From Melitaea cinxia (Eukaryota > Arthropoda > Insecta > Lepidoptera > Nymphalidae), in the NCBI RefSeq assembly GCF_905220565.1, contig NC_059407.1, forward strand, positions 1,612,001 through 1,676,000: a stretch of 64,000 nt of DNA, written 5' to 3'. Below are positions 61,161-64,000 of the stretch, piece after piece. Numbering within the stretch: position 1 is the stretch's first letter; each line of letters starts with the position of its first letter. Below the pieces are notes generated by a model. The model made no database searches. It was not told the origin of the DNA and saw only the letters and a program-made list of their open reading frames with translations. The position numbers were made by a program, and so were the translations under genes.

Positions 61161-62159
61161 AATATACATCAGTTAAGGATTAGCTTGTAATTTTCGTAAT
61201 TGAATTCGAAACGTATTTACTGCGAAGTTCAACAAACTGTGATGGTAACCCGTTTGAATCTTTAACACAACATAACACACAACTATCTCCCTCAACTCTC
61301 AAGCATGTGAAATACAAGATATTTATTATTCGTACTTACATAAATAAAAAAAAAATAACAATAATTGTCAAAACAAGTTCATATATTTAAGACCTGTATC
61401 CGTCCATATTTTTTTACTCGATAAGTAATCAATAACACATCACAAAATTATATTATAAGCTTCTCTGAAACATGCTGCATTTTATTGTATAAGTATTATT
61501 CTAATCGGTTCAGTAGTTTTTGCAGTATAACCGAATAAAAAAACCTACTCTCCATTTCATGGTATAGATAGATTAGCTCGCAAAGTTAGTTATGTACTTC
61601 TGAGTAATAAAACAATTACTATATCTCAACTCATTACGTATTGTAAGTGCTAATGCTAGGGAAGTCTAGCCTTTTAATATTATAATTAATTATTGTAATG
61701 ATACAAATCGTATTCTTGATACATCGGCAGACAATAATAATTAAAACGTCACAGATTAACTCCGACTCGTACTTGTTTTTTATGTTAATAGTAATAATAA
61801 AGATTAATAGTTTTTTTGTCTGTCTGTTCTTTGTGTTGACTCGCTAATATTCGCTGTTCTTCGAGGTCAAATGACTATACATATTATTTCAAAATAATAA
61901 TTATGACGTGTTGTATCAATGTTGTTGAGGAAAATACCCACTAATAGTAAGTTTTAGTTAATATGCCAAACTTGAATAGAACGCAATAATTTTACGAAAC
62001 TAACAATCATATAATAGTTATATTCATTATGAAACATCTCCAATTAAGGTATGAACGAGGGTAAAAACGCGCGTGTGAGTTAATCTGCTATAAAAAATAG
62101 AAAATATTTCAACTATACTTATTTTTTATAATCATTAATTTGTGGTTATATTTATGTTT
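61161..62159. other. AT-rich, no gene seen; Helitron-like scrap at 61495-61570
   Basis: TAATCGGTTCAGTAGTTTTT and CATGGTATAGATAG are usual for the start of Helitron-type repeats. Otherwise nothing. Confidence 0.4.
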
Positions 62160-62265
62160 GGTTGCATGGGAAAAAAACGGAATTCAATTAGATTGACAAG
62201 TAATACAAGAAACAAGACGAAAAAATCGTCAAATAAATACGCGTTATCAAAGATGAGGGTTAAAA
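62160..62265 (+). repeat. MITE-2 end fragment
   Basis: ACGGAATTCAATTAGATTGA and GACGAAAAAATCGTCAAATA match the first 100 bases of 23825-24228. Confidence 0.65.
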
Positions 62266-62744
62266 AGCAAAGCATCATGAGCATTGACCAATCAACAAAA
62301 ATACAATGAAATATTAATTTCTCAAGCAATTACCAAATGTATTTAAATTAAATAGAATGTAATATGAAGTGAAATTAGAAAAAAAAAAATATGTGTACTA
62401 AGTTATGTCCATAGCTGTGTGGAGTAGAGCTAAGTCTGTTGTAATAGGGCCCGACTCTATGTCCCTAGGGGCGAGGAAAGGACGATTCTTAAGACAATTT
62501 CATACTATACTGCTCCATTAATAAACAGACAGTATTAATATCGCATATAAATTCTAAATGTAGAGCAAAAGTCTCTACGACAGAATTTGGTCTAACTTAG
62601 GTCACTCACCTGTGACGGCCTTCGGAGTATTCATAATATTATAAAGTTATTATAGTTGTTTTGGCAATTTAAATAAAAAGTTTCTGGTATGATATGATTT
62701 ATGATATCGTGGGTTAGTAGCTCGTATGTCTCAAATTATGTAGT
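62266..62744. other. Unrecognised; GC-richer block at 62410-62490
   Basis: TAATAGGGCCCGACTCTATG and TAGGGGCGAGGAAAGGACG stand out, without an open frame or a second copy. Probably TE-derived. Confidence 0.35.
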
Positions 62745-62872
62745 AGAGCTTCGGCCTGTAAAATCCCACTGCTGGATATATGCCTCTTTCTCCACGTAGG
62801 AGAAGGATCAGAGCTTAATCCACCACGCTAGCACCACGGGTTAGTGGATATATTCTCTACTATGAGTAACGA
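62745..62872 (-). repeat. Metulj-like SINE tail fragment
   Basis: CCTGTAAAATCCCACTGCTG, GAAGGATCAGAGCTTAATCC and CTACTATGAGTAACGATC. Confidence 0.75.
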
Positions 62873-63411
62873 TCTAATTTAAATTTTGTTTGATAAAAAA
62901 AAATAGTTAGACTGCTTGTAGAACTGACCTAGGGTTAAATTTCAGGAAATAAACAATGATATCATAGTTAACTGTATAAAATACAATCACTCGGCTAAAA
63001 ATAACTGCTGATTAGAACACTAAAGAGATGACTAACCTCAGTATTTGAAGTGCCACCATAGATTTCATTTTTAGGAAAACTGATTCATTTGAACTCATAA
63101 ACGTTTTTCCGAGAAGTTAAAAAAATTCCCTTTAACAGAACTTTTATTTGCGTTGAATGATAACAATATGCTTATTTTACGTTCTGTTTATTGTATGGTA
63201 ATCTTTTTTAAGCTTACATTTAAAAATATTCTAGTGTAGAATTATTTTTGTAATCTGGCATCGATAATATCTTGATATTTAAATTAATTTGATTTTGTTT
63301 TTAATTTCAAGTGCTTACAAAAAAGTGTTGTGTACTTATGTACGTACGTAAGAAGTTTTACTTCATTGACTAGCTAACTTCAGAATGTCGGTTTTTTTTT
63401 AACGGTGAGCG
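62873..63411. other. AT-rich; MITE-1-like end at 63345-63366
   Basis: CGTAAGAAGTTTTACTTCAT resembles a MITE-1 end. No gene seen. Confidence 0.45.
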
Positions 63412-63780
63412 AGCGTATCGTCATCGTGACGCCGCGTTGGCGCAACGGTTACAGCCATGGATTGTATCTGTTGCGCTGGCGGTTGCGGGTTCGATCCCCG
63501 CACATGACAAACATTTGTATTGGCCATACAGGTGTTTGCCGTGGTCTGGGTGCTTGTGCAGTCCTTGTGGGTCTTCCCACCGTGCCTCGGAGAGCACGTT
63601 AAGCCGTCGGTCCCGGTTGTTATCATGTACACCTGATAGCGATCGTTACTCATAGTAGGGAATATATCCGCCAACCCGCTTTGGAGCAGCGTGGTGGATC
63701 AAGCTCTGATCCTTCTCCTACATTGGGAAAGAGGCCTATGCCCAGTAGTGGGATATTACAGGCTGAAACAAGCGTATCGT
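63412..63780 (+). repeat. Metulj-like tRNA SINE, full length, with 10-bp target duplication
   Basis: Body 63422-63770 lies between perfect AGCGTATCGT copies (63412-63421 and 63771-63780). A box GCGTTGGCGCAACGGTTA and B box GGGTTCGATCCCCGC are intact. This is probably the youngest copy in the window. Confidence 0.92.
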
Positions 63781-64000
63781 AAAAATTTACTCTCATCGCT
63801 TATCCCTATCGCGCCAAAAGAAATATAACTTCAAAAGTGTAGAAATTATCAAATGAAATTTTTTGCTTTATAGAGTGAGTTTATAAATCTATATTGACAA
63901 AGAAACGAGTTAAATGAAAAAATTTATATCGGCCCAAACGAAATTACATGAAAAAGTTTAATAAAGAATGACTATTATGGTGACATTTCATCGAATACTT
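63781..64000. other. Nothing recognised
   Basis: Window edge; AT-rich. Confidence 0.4.

Overview
The window is 64 kb of AT-rich animal nuclear DNA. Introns have GT/AG ends, coding islands are small and GC-richer, and interspersed repeats are dense. The tRNA-derived SINE with the GGTTCGATCCCCGCA box and the Helitron-like, R1-clade and MITE families point to Lepidoptera. A nymphalid-type butterfly is my best guess; this is inference, because no species-diagnostic gene was recognised.

One protein-coding gene is clearly supported. It lies on the minus strand, with coding sequence from 48534 down to the stop codon at 20415. It is a membrane adenylyl cyclase of the AC2/4/7 type, the insect Ac76E group. 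I reconstructed 21 consecutive coding exons whose phases all agree, giving 937 codons plus a stop (907 without the candidate cassette exon). In order they encode most of the first catalytic half (C1a), a long C1b linker with a PFAHL-like motif, six membrane helices with a glycosylatable outer loop, and the complete second catalytic half (C2). The N-terminus, membrane helices 1-6 and the first part of C1 are not seen in the 15 kb upstream (48.6-64 kb), so the 5' exons either lie beyond the window or were missed.

The rest is intron and flanking DNA. From 1 to 20.4 kb, downstream of the gene, there are SINEs, an R1-clade LINE tail with a 14-bp target duplication, Helitron-like pieces, microsatellites and long unannotated AT-rich stretches. 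From 20.4 to 48.5 kb is the cyclase gene, whose introns carry repeats of at least eight families. Several of these stop only 15-40 bases downstream of a 5' splice site. From 48.6 to 64 kb is TE-rich DNA. It includes a 1,095-bp Ginger-like DNA transposon (TGTTG...CAACA ends, decayed integrase, palindromic subterminal repeats), Helitron-like elements, a long-inverted-repeat element, and a weak candidate plus-strand first exon near 59.17 kb.

No functional tRNA, rRNA, CRISPR array or bacterial-type operon was found. Repeat family names used here (X, Y, T, Z, MITE-1, -2, -3) are my own labels for sequences that recur within this window.
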